DNA of 64,000 nucleotides from Streptomyces sp. MA5143a (GCF_900290235.1 NZ_OLMK01000073.1:1-64000), one strand, 5' to 3'. Numbered from the stretch's first letter, positions 26,687 to 35,162 are shown. Notes: generated by a model from the letters alone, not told the origin. Numbers and translations are program-made.

Positions 26687-27220
26687 TCAGCGGTAGCTGC
26701 CGGCTCGGTGCCTGTTGCGTCGGGAGCGGAAGGCGGCGTCCACGGAGAGGGTGGGGGCGCCGGCGAGGATCAGGGGGATCCAGGCCATGAGGTAGGGAAG
26801 GTCGTTGCCGTAGTAGTACGGGCTGGACGACCAACTGACCGTCAGCCACAGGCTGAGGGAGATGAGGGCACCGCCCAGGGCGGCCAGGCGGGCGAGGAGA
26901 CCGATGAGGGTGCCGATCCCGACGGCCAGTTCGCCGATGGCGATGGCGTAGCCGAAGCCGACGGGGTTCTTCAGGGCCATGTCGATCATCGCGGGGATGG
27001 CTGAGGCATCGCGGGCGGCGCTCATCATGTCGCCGATCGAGCCGGAGCCGGACGCGGCCATGAACGCGCTGTCGGTGAGTTTGTCCAGGCCGGCGTAGAT
27101 GAAGGTGACGCCCAGGAAGACCCGCAGGGGCAGAAGTGCGTAGCGGGTGGCCGCGTCCCGCCAGTCGTGGCCGCCGTCGAGGTAGGGGGTGTGGGAGTCC
27201 GTGCGAGTACCGTGAGTCAT
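26687..27220 (-). CDS. DoxX family membrane protein
   Basis: 177 aa with four hydrophobic segments: LLPLRVFLGVTFIYAGLDKL, GFGYAIAIGELAVGIGTLIGLL, LAALGGALISLSLWLTVS and YLMAWIPLILAGAPTL. The FIYAGLDKLTD pattern is the DoxX family signature. DoxX proteins are linked to thiosulfate:quinone and other redox processes and to membrane redox homeostasis in mycobacteria; the precise role here is unknown. It appears to be a single-gene unit. Confidence 0.85.
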   Translation of the reverse strand: MTHGTRTDSHTPYLDGGHDWRDAATRYALLPLRVFLGVTFIYAGLDKLTDSAFMAASGSGSIGDMMSAARDASAIPAMIDMALKNPVGFGYAIAIGELAVGIGTLIGLLARLAALGGALISLSLWLTVSWSSSPYYYGNDLPYLMAWIPLILAGAPTLSVDAAFRSRRNRHRAGSYR

Positions 27221-27510
27221 CAGTCTGCGCCGCCTCTTGTCCGCCGTGCCGTTGACCCCTCAACAGACGATACGTTCGAAGGGGTGGGGGCGCTCAATGG
27301 TGCGTCACCTCTTTTTCCGTCTTGGGTGGTCTCGTCCCGAGGGTCCGCCCACGGCCCACAGATGCCCGGAGACCGCGCCACACGGCTTCGCTTCCCGACA
27401 GACCCGCCCAAACGCCCGCGAGGCTGCCGGCCCGCCCATCCAGTTGACCGCACCCCGCCGGACGCATCCTGCCCCACTCATCGGCCACCGTGCCGACCCA
27501 CCGCCTCGGA
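27221..27510. other. 290-bp intergenic region
   Basis: Between two minus-strand genes. No coding or RNA feature is visible. It should contain the DoxX promoter. Confidence 0.45.
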
Positions 27511-28764
27511 TCAGTCGGCCGAGACCTCGATGGCGTAGCGGTTGGTCTCCACTCCGGCCGCGGTGACGACCTGGACGTCGACCGTGCCGGGTTCGACGTC
27601 GGCGGGGACCGGCACGGTGAGGACCGCGTCGGTGGGGTTGCTGAAGCCGCCGGCGACGGGGACGAGGGGCACGTGGACATGGACGGGGCCGATGCGGACG
27701 ACCATGCGGGAGAGGCGGTCGGCGGTCTGCGCGCCGGGCGGGACGAAGCCGGCGCCGCGGATCTCGATGTCGTCGCCGTTGCGGATGGGCGCGTCGAGGT
27801 CGCCGGCCTCGCGGGCGCGGACGACGGAGAGGATGACGGGACGGCCGCCCTCGGCGTACTTCCCGGCGACGTAGGTGGCCGCGGAGACGAGGACGAGGAG
27901 AGCGAGGCCCCAGGGGAGGTCGGGGAGCTGGTCGGGGCGGCGGGCCAGCCGTACCGCCGCGAAGACCAGGGCGACGGCGCAGATGGTCACGTACTGGATG
28001 TCGGTGAAGCTGCCCCGGCCGGCGTCGTCGGTGAGGAGGTCGGCGGCGCGGGGGCGGTGGGCGCGGACCTTCTGAAGGCGCTGGCCGAGGACGCGGAGGC
28101 CCACGACGCGGCGTACCAGGACGGCGATGCCGCACACCACGGCGAGGACGGTGACGATGCCGGCACCGCGGGCGAGTTCGAAACCGGCGATGAGGGCGTC
28201 GCGTTCCCGGTGGTCGGAGGCGGCGGCCAGGCGCCCGACCAGGACGAGGACGCAGAGGACGACGAAGAGGACCCAGCTCGCGGCGATCGCGCGGGACGTG
28301 GAGAGGCGGTTGTCCTCGCCGATCACCGGGGCGAGGGCGCCCCCACGCGCACGGTGCAGATACCCCGCCCCGGTGAGCGCCGCGGCGACGAGCAGGGCGG
28401 CGACCAGGCCGGCGGTGCGGGCGACGGTCCAGCCCGCGCCGATCGCGGTGATCGCCTGGACGAGGAGCAGGGTGACGACTCCGGCCCAGACGACGATCGC
28501 CGTGCGCAGCCAGAGCCGGCCCAGCCAGGCCTCGCCCTCGACGCGGCCGCGTTCGGCGACGACGGCGGCGGACTGGGTGAGCTCGTCGGAGACCCACTGG
28601 CGGGAGGCCGAAGCGGAGTGTGCGACAGCGGCGGGCAGGCCCTGTCCGGCGGCGAACTCCTCGCGTTTCAGCAGGAACTCGGCGACCGCGCGCCGGTGTC
28701 CCGTGCGCGCGCCGTGCGGGCAGTCCCCGCACGTGCATCCGCCGTCATGGGCAGCCGAGCCCAT
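27511..28764 (-). CDS. large multi-pass membrane protein with C-terminal Ig/TIG-like domain
   Basis: 417 aa from the ATG at 28764; a GTG 27 nt upstream is equally possible. The N-terminus has a small Cys cluster (CTCGDC) and a helical soluble part of about 85 residues. Some seven membrane helices follow (for example LRTAIVVWAGVVTLLLVQAI, AASWVLFVVLCVLVLVGRLA, AGIVTVLAVVCGIAVLVRRV). The final 110 residues are beta-rich (DIEIRGAGFVPPG...RMVVRIGPVHVHV...FSNPTDAVLTVPVP) and look like a TIG/IPT Ig-like fold. I do not recognise a characterised family. The Cys cluster could bind zinc. Confidence 0.75.
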   Translation of the reverse strand: MGSAAHDGGCTCGDCPHGARTGHRRAVAEFLLKREEFAAGQGLPAAVAHSASASRQWVSDELTQSAAVVAERGRVEGEAWLGRLWLRTAIVVWAGVVTLLLVQAITAIGAGWTVARTAGLVAALLVAAALTGAGYLHRARGGALAPVIGEDNRLSTSRAIAASWVLFVVLCVLVLVGRLAAASDHRERDALIAGFELARGAGIVTVLAVVCGIAVLVRRVVGLRVLGQRLQKVRAHRPRAADLLTDDAGRGSFTDIQYVTICAVALVFAAVRLARRPDQLPDLPWGLALLVLVSAATYVAGKYAEGGRPVILSVVRAREAGDLDAPIRNGDDIEIRGAGFVPPGAQTADRLSRMVVRIGPVHVHVPLVPVAGGFSNPTDAVLTVPVPADVEPGTVDVQVVTAAGVETNRYAIEVSAD

Positions 28765-28791
28765 GCCCCCTCTGGCCTCCTGCACCGCCAC

Positions 28792-29382
28792 GCCCGAGCC
28801 CGCCTTCCCGCGCCGCGCACGCCTCTGCGTGCGCTGTCCTCGGCATTCGCCGTCATCTTCATCGACGCCATCGTCGTCACCGATATCGACGCCATCGCCG
28901 TCACCGCCCCGGCGGGGCGCCGTCCGTACAGCCGCTCACTACCACGGCCGTGCGGCCGGACACATGCCCCGCGATGACAGCGAATTGTGCCGTACGGAAG
29001 GCGGGCCGTGCCCGGCAGGGGCGTCGAGTGCAAGGGCAGTGCGGGGTGAAGTTCGGGTCGTTCTGTTGACCCGGCTGCGAAAATCTCCCTGTGGTCCGGA
29101 TCACGCCGGGACCGCACCGTTCCGTGGCGCTGTTCCGGCGGACATACGGGGAGGTCGCGGTTCCGCTGGAGGCGGTGCCGGGTGTCGTCTACGAGCCCGA
29201 ACGCAGGCGGGGCCGACTGCGGTGGCGGCTCCGCGAGCGCAGGGCATTGATCCGCTGCTCCAGACCACCGGCGGACGGCTGCGAAAGCGAGGGGCCAAGC
29301 CCTACCGGCTGATTGCCCGCCCCGCCCCACCACAGCGACACAGCTGCCGTCACCGCCCCCGCCGCCCCCACTTCCGCGCGGC
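28792..29382. other. 591-bp intergenic region
   Basis: No convincing gene. A short imperfect repeat built on ATCGACGCCATCG and GTCGTCACCG lies at about 28860-28905. A 73-codon plus-strand ORF (29091-29312) has no ribosome-binding site or domain; I leave it out. Confidence 0.5.
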
Positions 29383-30177
29383 TCAGCTCAGCAGGTCCGG
29401 CTCGCTTCGGCTGATGTCCTGCCACAGGGGCTGGTAGTTGATCCACGCCACGAGGTCCCCGCCCGCCTGTTCGCGTGTGGCGACGGCCAGCCGGTGGTCG
29501 ACGAGGAGAGGGCGGCCCGCGGCCTTCGCGGTGAGCTGGACCTGGGCGGAGCGTTCCATCGACAGGAACCACCAGGCCGCCGCGTCCACCGAGTCGCCGA
29601 CGGTCAGCAGACCGTGGTTGCGCAGGACCAGGGCCTTGCGGCTCCCGAGGACCGCCGCGATCCGCCGCCCCTCGTCCGCGTCCACGGCCACGCCCGTGTA
29701 GTTGTCGTAGAGCGCGTGGTCCTCGTAGAACGCGCAGGACTCCTGGGTGATCGGCTCGATCAGTTCGCCGAGCGCGGCGAGGGCGCGGCCGTGCACCGAG
29801 TGGCAGTGCGCGACGGCGACGACGTCCGGGCGGGCGGCGTGGACCTGGGCGTGGACGGTGAAGGCGGCCTGGTTGACGTGGTAGCGGCCCTCGATGACCT
29901 GGCCGTCCTGGTTGGCGAGGACGAGGTCACTGACGGTGACGTGCTTGAAGGACATCCCGAACGGGTTGACCCAGAAGCAGTCGCTGAACTCCGGATCGCG
30001 GGCGGTGATGTGCCCCGAGACGCCGTCCTCGAACCCCAGCCGTCCGAAGATCCGCAGGGCCCCGGCCAGCCGTTCCTTGCGGTGCCGCCGCTCTTCCTCC
30101 ACCGACTCGTGCATCGGGGGCATGGCGAACCGCAGCTGGTCGGTGGGTAGGGGCAGGGGCGGTGTGGGCCCGTGCAT
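29383..30177 (-). CDS. class II aldolase/adducin family protein
   Basis: 264 aa with GGAGG 4 nt before the ATG. The family layout is clear: GVSGHITARDP near residue 53 (substrate loop), HCHSVHGRALA carrying two metal-binding His (about residues 122-129), and a third in LRNHGLLTVG. Members include fuculose-phosphate aldolase, ribulose-phosphate epimerase-like enzymes and decarboxylases. The substrate cannot be told from sequence. The divergent PPOX gene starts 200 bp away and may share its control region. Confidence 0.87.
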   Translation of the reverse strand: MHGPTPPLPLPTDQLRFAMPPMHESVEEERRHRKERLAGALRIFGRLGFEDGVSGHITARDPEFSDCFWVNPFGMSFKHVTVSDLVLANQDGQVIEGRYHVNQAAFTVHAQVHAARPDVVAVAHCHSVHGRALAALGELIEPITQESCAFYEDHALYDNYTGVAVDADEGRRIAAVLGSRKALVLRNHGLLTVGDSVDAAAWWFLSMERSAQVQLTAKAAGRPLLVDHRLAVATREQAGGDLVAWINYQPLWQDISRSEPDLLS

Positions 30178-30378
30178 GTGTCCTCCAGACTGACTTCCTT
30201 TACGAAGCGGAAGTTACCGTCGGTCTCCCCGGCAGAACAGGTCCGTTCCCTGAAGAGAGTGTGCAACCGTTACGCAAGTCACATAAGCATGCTGGCGCCA
30301 CACCACTCAGGGGACGAGCCGTCAGTCGCTCGGGGTAACCGGACAGTGGTTGTCGGGTATCCGCGCGAGACTCGTCCC

Positions 30379-30939
30379 ATGCCACACACAACGCCGTCTT
30401 CCGCGTCCCCCGAGCCACCTTCCGCGTCCCCCACGCCACCTTCCGCGTCCCCCACGCCGCCGCGCACCGTCGCCGACTGGGCCGCCTTCTCCGCCGCCGA
30501 ACCCGGTCTCGCGCAGACCGTGGAGGCACGCTTCGGCGCCTTCAACCACCATGTCCTCGCAACCCTCCGCCGGGACGGCTCGCCGCGCACGACCGGACTG
30601 GAGGTCAGGTTCGTCGGCGGCGAGCTGTGGCTGGGGATGATGCCGGACTCCCTGAAAGCGCTCGACCTGCGCCGCGATCCCCGGTTCGCGCTGCAGGCCA
30701 ACCCGGGTCCGGGCACCGGGACCAGCGGTGGTGATGTACGGATCAGCGGGCGGGCGGTCGAGGTCGACGATCCGGCCGTCAAGGCCGCGTACAGCGAAGA
30801 GGTGGAACCGCCGGAGCCGTTCCACCTCTTCCGCACCGAGCTGACGGAGGTCGTACGGACCTACGTCGAGGACGAGACGTATCTGGTCGTCCAGGTCTGG
30901 AAGCCCGGAGAGCCGGTGCGCACTCTCAAACGGACCTGA
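30379..30939 (+). CDS. pyridoxamine 5'-phosphate oxidase-like (PPOX/FMN-binding split barrel) protein
   Basis: 186 aa. I take the ATG at 30379; an ORF extension upstream runs into the divergent promoter region. The first 25 residues are three tandem SASPTPP-type repeats (21-bp units at about 30408-30470). The FMN-binding split barrel follows, with HHVLATLRRDGSPRTTGLEVRF, LWLGMMPDSLKALDLRRDPRFAL and a C-terminal TYLVVQVWKPG strand. Such proteins bind FMN or F420 and act as oxidoreductases or haem-related enzymes. Function is not resolved. Confidence 0.85.
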   Translation: MPHTTPSSASPEPPSASPTPPSASPTPPRTVADWAAFSAAEPGLAQTVEARFGAFNHHVLATLRRDGSPRTTGLEVRFVGGELWLGMMPDSLKALDLRRDPRFALQANPGPGTGTSGGDVRISGRAVEVDDPAVKAAYSEEVEPPEPFHLFRTELTEVVRTYVEDETYLVVQVWKPGEPVRTLKRT

Positions 30940-30994
30940 GCCCCCTCACCGGAGGCGGGACCTCGTCACCCGAAGGCCCCGTCACGCCGAGCGG

Positions 30995-32575
30995 TCACTC
31001 CCACTCGATGGTGCCCGGCGGCTTGGACGTCACGTCCAGGACCACGCGGTTGACGTCGCGCACCTCGTTGGTGATCCGGGTCGAGATCTTCGCCAGCACG
31101 TCGTACGGCAGGCGCGACCAGTCGGCCGTCATGGCGTCCTCGGAGGAGACCGGGCGCAGGACGATGGGGTGGCCGTAGGTGCGGCCGTCGCCCTGGACGC
31201 CGACGCTGCGGACGTCCGCCAGGAGGACCACCGGGCACTGCCAGATGTCGCGGTCGAGCCCGGCCGCCGTCAGCTCCTCGCGGGCGATGGCGTCGGCCTC
31301 ACGGAGCAGGTCGAGGCGGTCCTTGGTGACCTCGCCGACGATCCGGATGCCGAGGCCGGGACCGGGGAACGGCTGCCGCTGGACGATCTCTTCGGGCAGG
31401 CCGAGCTCCTGGCCGACCATGCGGACCTCGTCCTTGAACAGCTTGCGGAGCGGCTCGATGAGCTGGAACTCCAGGTCCTCGGGGAGACCGCCCACGTTGT
31501 GGTGGGACTTGATGTTGGCGGTGCCGGTGCCGCCGCCGGACTCGACGACGTCCGGGTAGAGGGTGCCCTGGACCAGGAACTCCACGGCCGGGCCCTCGTC
31601 CGCGATGATCTCGGCCTGCGCCTGCTCGAACACGCGGATGAACTCGCGGCCGATGATCTTCCGCTTCTCCTCGGGGTCGGAGACCCCGGCGAGCGCCTTG
31701 AGGAACCGCTCCTCCGCGTCGACGACCTTCAGCTGGACGCCGGTGGCCGCGACGAAGTCCTTCTCGACCTGTTCGGTCTCGTCCTTGCGCATCAGACCGT
31801 GGTCGACGTACACGCAGGTCAGCTGGGAGCCGATGGCCTTCTGCACGAGGGCCGCGGCGACCGCGGAGTCCACGCCGCCGGAGAGGCCGCAGATGGCGCG
31901 CTTGTCGCCGACCTGCTCGCGGATGGCGGCGACCTGCTCCTCGATCACGTTGCCGGTGGTCCAGGACGGGGTCAGCCCGGCGCCCCGGTACAGGAAGTGC
32001 TCCAGCACCTGCTGCCCGTGCGTGGAGTGCATGACCTCCGGGTGGTACTGGACGCCGTACAGCTTCTTCTCGTCGTTCTCGAAGGCGGCGACCGGTACGA
32101 CGTCGGTGGAGGCGGTGACGGTGAAGCCCTCGGGGGCGGCGGAGCAGGCGTCGCCGTGCGACATCCACACCGACTGCTCGTCCGGGGTGCCCTCGAAGAG
32201 GGTCGAGCCGGACTTGGTGACGTGCAGCGGCGTACGGCCGTACTCGCGGGCGCCCGTGTTGTCGACGGTGCCGCCGAGGGTGGTGGCCATCAGCTGGAAG
32301 CCGTAGCACATGCCGAACACGGGGACGCCGGACTCGAAGAGCGCGCGGTCGAGGCGAGGGGCGCCCTCGGCGTAGACCGAGGAGGGGCCGCCGGAGAGGA
32401 TGATCGCCGCCGGGTTCTTGGCGAGGATCTCCGCGACCGGCATGGTGCTGGGCACGATCTCGCTGTAGACCCGGGCCTCGCGGACACGGCGGGCGATGAG
32501 CTGGGCGTACTGCGCGCCGAAGTCGACGACCAGAACGGTGTCGGGGGCGGCGGCAGCGGAGGGCGCTGATGACAC
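30995..32575 (-). CDS. guaA: GMP synthase (glutamine-hydrolysing)
   Basis: 526 aa, the usual full length, from a GTG with GGAAGG 6 nt upstream. Class I glutamine amidotransferase: nucleophile Cys in GMCYGFQLMA, His/Glu in YHPEVMHS. ATP pyrophosphatase P-loop SGGVDSAV. The dimerisation domain ends in the conserved KPPGTIEWE. It converts XMP to GMP, the last step of the guanylate branch. guaB and guaB3 lie at the far right of the window, so the pathway genes are split by about 29 kb. Confidence 0.97.
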   Translation of the reverse strand: MSSAPSAAAAPDTVLVVDFGAQYAQLIARRVREARVYSEIVPSTMPVAEILAKNPAAIILSGGPSSVYAEGAPRLDRALFESGVPVFGMCYGFQLMATTLGGTVDNTGAREYGRTPLHVTKSGSTLFEGTPDEQSVWMSHGDACSAAPEGFTVTASTDVVPVAAFENDEKKLYGVQYHPEVMHSTHGQQVLEHFLYRGAGLTPSWTTGNVIEEQVAAIREQVGDKRAICGLSGGVDSAVAAALVQKAIGSQLTCVYVDHGLMRKDETEQVEKDFVAATGVQLKVVDAEERFLKALAGVSDPEEKRKIIGREFIRVFEQAQAEIIADEGPAVEFLVQGTLYPDVVESGGGTGTANIKSHHNVGGLPEDLEFQLIEPLRKLFKDEVRMVGQELGLPEEIVQRQPFPGPGLGIRIVGEVTKDRLDLLREADAIAREELTAAGLDRDIWQCPVVLLADVRSVGVQGDGRTYGHPIVLRPVSSEDAMTADWSRLPYDVLAKISTRITNEVRDVNRVVLDVTSKPPGTIEWE

Positions 32576-32739
32576 GGGGTGCCTTCCGGCGGTCGGGCGG
32601 GGGTCTGTGTGGCCGAGTCTACCGGGGTGCGCTCTCGTGGTGCGGGCCCACGGTGGGCTCCGCCCCCGGGACCCCGAGGACCCCTTGCCGCCCCCCTCGG
32701 GGACAAGGCGCCCCCCGCACGACCGGCTCGAGGAGGCCG

Positions 32740-32875
32740 ACCAGTCCCTGGGGCCAACCAGTCCCTGGGCCCGACCAGCCGGTGGGCCCGACCAGTCCCT
32801 GGGACCGACCAGCCCGTGGGCCCCACCAGCCCTTGGGGCCGACCAAGCCCCTGGGGCCAGCCGCCCCGTGGGGCC
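32740..32875. repeat. eight tandem 17-bp repeats upstream of the chorismate mutase leader
   Basis: Eight consecutive 17-bp units near ACCAGTCCCTGGGCCCG; the middle six are most alike and the last two more degenerate. As 17 is not a multiple of 3 and no reading frame is kept, the array is not protein-coding. It lies between the guaA start and the Phe/Tyr leader, a place for promoters or regulator sites. Confidence 0.85.
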
Positions 32876-32906
32876 GGACCGCGTCGGAGCCGGTGGCTTG
32901 CCGTGG

Positions 32907-32912
32907 CATACT
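32907..32912 (+). promoter_or_regulatory. possible -10 element of the leader transcript
   Basis: CATACT 7 nt before the leader-peptide ATG would place the transcript start at or near the ATG at 32920. No good -35 hexamer is seen at 17-18 nt upstream, so this is tentative. Confidence 0.3.
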
Positions 32913-32919
32913 GGCGCCC

Positions 32920-32991
32920 ATGCTCGCGCACTCGACCTTCGTCTTTACCTATGGCAACCGGCCCACCGGCTGCCATGGTCGTGCTGCTTGA
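32920..32991 (+). CDS. Phe/Tyr-containing leader peptide of the chorismate mutase attenuator
   Basis: 23 codons plus TGA, starting MLAHSTFVFTYG and ending HGRAA. Two Phe codons (32938-32940 TTC, 32944-32946 TTT) and one Tyr codon (32950-32952 TAT) are clustered; TTT and TAT are rare in this genome. A GC-rich hairpin begins at the Tyr codon. It probably has no function except to stall the ribosome when charged Phe- or Tyr-tRNA is scarce. No ribosome-binding site precedes the ATG, so it may be leaderless. The annotation rests on the RNA structure downstream. Confidence 0.65.
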   Translation: MLAHSTFVFTYGNRPTGCHGRAA

Positions 32992-33054
32992 GCAACTGAC
33001 AAGCGACTTCCCCAGGCGCCCCGGGCCGACAAGGTCCGGGGCGCCTGGCGTTTT
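32951..33054 (+). promoter_or_regulatory. transcription attenuator (pause hairpin, antiterminator, terminator)
   Basis: Three mutually exclusive foldings can be read. Hairpin 1:2 pairs ATGGCA/CCGG (32951-32961) with CCGG/TGCCAT (32966-32976). The terminator pairs CCAGGCGCCCCGG (33012-33024) with CCGGGGCGCCTGG (33036-33048), a perfect 13-bp stem plus three more pairs, followed by TTTT (33051-33054). The second arm CCGGCTGCCATGG (32966-32978) can instead pair with 33012-33024 (10 pairs: CCGG, GCC, TGG), breaking the terminator. A ribosome stalled on the Phe/Tyr codons would cover arm 1 and free arm 2. Confidence 0.75.
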
Positions 33055-33105
33055 CCGGGGACTGTCGGGGCGGGGTGCGGAACCGGACACCGAGGAGTTC
33101 CGACG

Positions 33106-33516
33106 ATGACCACCACCACCGCCACCACCGCCACCAAGAAGACCACCACCGCTGTGCAGACCGCCACCAAGAAGACCACCACCGCTGTGCAGACCGCCGC
33201 CGAGATGACCGCCGTCACGAGGACCACCTCGGTACAGACCGTCACCGAGAGGACCGGCGCGCGGACCGAGGAGGCCGCGGGTGTGATCAGCGGCGCCCGG
33301 GAGCGGATCGACGCGTTGGACGACCGGATCATCGGGCTGGTGCAGGAACGGATGGCGGTGTCGGCCGTGATCCAGGACGCCCGGATCGAGTCGGGCGGCC
33401 GCCGGGTGAACCTCTCGCGCGAGATGGAGGTCCTCGCCCACTACAGCGACGCCCTCGGCAAGCCCGGCACCGCCCTCGCCATGACCCTGCTGGAGCTGTG
33501 CCGGGGACGCATCTGA
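33106..33516 (+). CDS. AroQ-type chorismate mutase
   Basis: 136 aa with GAGGAG 8 nt upstream. The C-terminal 80 residues form an AroQ helical domain: ARERIDALDDRIIGLVQERMAVSAVIQDAR with catalytic Arg residues, then RVNLSREMEVLAHY and a final helix. It converts chorismate to prephenate for Phe and Tyr. No signal peptide, so it is a cytoplasmic enzyme. The first 50 residues are Thr-rich and contain an exact 33-bp duplication (33127-33159 and 33160-33192), giving TATKKTTTAVQ twice. Upstream lies a Phe/Tyr attenuator, which agrees with the function. The N-terminal extension looks non-essential. Confidence 0.92.
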   Translation: MTTTTATTATKKTTTAVQTATKKTTTAVQTAAEMTAVTRTTSVQTVTERTGARTEEAAGVISGARERIDALDDRIIGLVQERMAVSAVIQDARIESGGRRVNLSREMEVLAHYSDALGKPGTALAMTLLELCRGRI

Positions 33517-34090
33517 ATCACGCCGCCCCGCGAGACTCAGCCACCCCCGAGACCCCGCCGACCGGCGCCGCCCCGGGCGAACTCTCGCCCGAGCACCCCT
33601 CGGCGCCCCGTCCGGCGACGGTCACGGCGCACGCGCCGGGCGCACGTACGTGTGCGCCTGCCGTCTCACCCGTACGGCGCGTGACCGCCGTACGACGCGC
33701 TTCGTTGGTCCCGATGCCCGTGCCAGCCAGGTCCGGGTCCGAAAGAACCACGCGTGGCTCCGCTGGAGCGATGAGGCGTCCGGATCGTGCCGTGCGCCGT
33801 GGGACCTCGCTCCAAAGTGGTGACCGGACCGCAGGGGACAGCAGCCCGGTCACTCAATTGAACGGTCGGCTCCGGGGACGCCCGGGGCCGACCGGCGGAT
33901 TGTTCCGAGGGCGGCGAGACGGTTACGGAGCCCGTCAGCCGCCCGGCACGAAGCAGGAGCAGCCCGCACCGCAAGGTCGACACCCGGTACGGCGCCCCGT
34001 GCGCGCGTCCGACATCCACCCCCCACCAGCGGCGCGACCCCCCGGCGCCGCTGCGAGGCACCGGCGCCGACCTGACGTCGGTGCTGACGG
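33517..34090. other. 574-bp intergenic region after chorismate mutase
   Basis: No gene is supported. ORFs on both strands are Arg/Pro-rich and lack start signals. It contains an inverted repeat GTGACCGG / CCGGTCAC around 33821-33855. Function unknown. Confidence 0.5.
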
Positions 34091-34128
34091 CGAGGGGCCC
34101 CGTGGGTTCCGTCCCACGGGGCCCCTCG
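34091..34128. terminator. strong bidirectional hairpin between chorismate mutase and lipoprotein
   Basis: Perfect 16-bp stem (CGAGGGGCCCCGTGGG with its complement) and a 6-nt loop, 21 bp past the lipoprotein stop. It can terminate from either side. Confidence 0.75.
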
Positions 34129-34148
34129 CCATGTGTGCCACCGTCAGA

Positions 34149-34886
34149 TCAGCCGGCCGCCTTCTCCAGCTTGGCGACCTGCGCCTCCAGCACCTCTGCC
34201 GGGACCTTCGCCTTGTCCGCGTCGAGCATGTTCATCGAGTAGAACCCGATGAGCGTCGAGCCGCTGCGGACCACCGTGAAGGACATCGGGATCTTGGCGC
34301 CCTCGATGTCGCCCTTCAGCTTGTACGAGACGGCCTCGTCGCCCTGCTCGGGGGCGGGAAGGGCCTCGACGCCGGAGTACTTGTTGCCGACGTGCTCGTA
34401 CTTCGTGCAGGTCTCGGTCGCCTTGCGCAGGTCGGCCATCACCTTCTCGGCGTCGCTCTGCTCGTGCGCGGCGAGGGCGAGGGAGATGACGCTGCCGGAG
34501 AGCTCGTCCTTCGGGGTGACCGTGCGCCCGGCGCGGGCCTTGGCCTGCGGGTCCGAGGTGAAGAAGAACATGTTCGCGATGGGCTGGCAGGCGGCCGGCT
34601 GCGCGGGAACGGTCTCGGCGGGCATGTCCTCCGCCGGCATGTCGGCGATGGTGTAGCCCTTGACGTCACCCTTCGTCAGGGCGGCCTTCTGCAGCTGGGC
34701 CTCGGTCAGCGCGCCCTGCCCGGCCGGCTCCTTCGGCTTCTCGGCCGGGGCGGAGGAGCCCGCCGAGGGCTTCTTCTCCGCATCCGTGTTCTCGCCGTTC
34801 TCGCCGCCGCCACCGCACGCCGCGGTGAGACCCAGCGTGGCCATGACCGAGACGGCCACCGCTGCCCGCGACATCTTCGACTTCAT
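34149..34886 (-). CDS. secreted lipoprotein of unknown function
   Basis: 245 aa from the ATG at 34886 (GGTGGGGG upstream). The lipoprotein signal ends LTAAC-GGGG, with Cys as the acylated residue, followed by an acidic Pro/Ala-rich linker. The mature domain (about residues 60-245) has paired Cys (in AACQP and TETCTKY) and motifs KGDVKGYTI, SDAEKVMADLRKATETC and DKAKVPAEVLEAQVAKL. This matches a common Streptomyces lipoprotein type, but I cannot assign a function. A Crp-like palindrome lies about 120 bp upstream. Confidence 0.82.
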   Translation of the reverse strand: MKSKMSRAAVAVSVMATLGLTAACGGGGENGENTDAEKKPSAGSSAPAEKPKEPAGQGALTEAQLQKAALTKGDVKGYTIADMPAEDMPAETVPAQPAACQPIANMFFFTSDPQAKARAGRTVTPKDELSGSVISLALAAHEQSDAEKVMADLRKATETCTKYEHVGNKYSGVEALPAPEQGDEAVSYKLKGDIEGAKIPMSFTVVRSGSTLIGFYSMNMLDADKAKVPAEVLEAQVAKLEKAAG

Positions 34887-35006
34887 GTCCCCCACCCTTT
34901 ACGCCTTGCGCTACTCGCGTCACACAGGGGCCCCACAGGGCCCATCGAACATGTATGTGACAGCCAGACCCATGGATTCGTTGCGTCACTCCCGCCACAT
35001 TCACAT

Positions 35007-35020
35007 GTGACTCACGTCAC
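35007..35020. promoter_or_regulatory. Crp-like palindrome upstream of the lipoprotein gene
   Basis: GTGACTCACGTCAC fits GTG-N6-GNCAC, the binding consensus I recall for Streptomyces Crp. It overlaps a second palindrome TCACATGTGA (35001-35010). It is about 120 bp upstream of the lipoprotein ATG and could regulate it. Confidence 0.35.
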
Positions 35021-35086
35021 TCCAGGAAACTGTGATCCGGAGGGCAACCCTTCGCATGCCTCGCTGGTCACACCTGGCACACGAGA

Positions 35087-35122
35087 GAAGGACCCGCGCT
35101 CGGAGGGGGGTGCGGGTCCTTC
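35087..35122 (-). terminator. terminator after the GMC oxidoreductase
   Basis: Perfect 11-bp stem GAAGGACCCGC/GCGGGTCCTTC with a 14-nt loop, about 75 bp past the stop codon. Confidence 0.6.
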
Positions 35123-35162
35123 TCCGCTGCTTCTTCGCTTGGTTCTTCTCTTGGTTCTTCGC

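Noticed and set aside
29091..29312. 73-codon plus-strand ORF in the gap before the aldolase
   Set aside because: No ribosome-binding site, no recognisable domain and Arg-rich composition. Could be a decayed gene but unsupported.
32740..32875. Tandem 17-bp repeats considered as a CRISPR array
   Set aside because: Units are contiguous with no spacers and there are no cas genes in the window.
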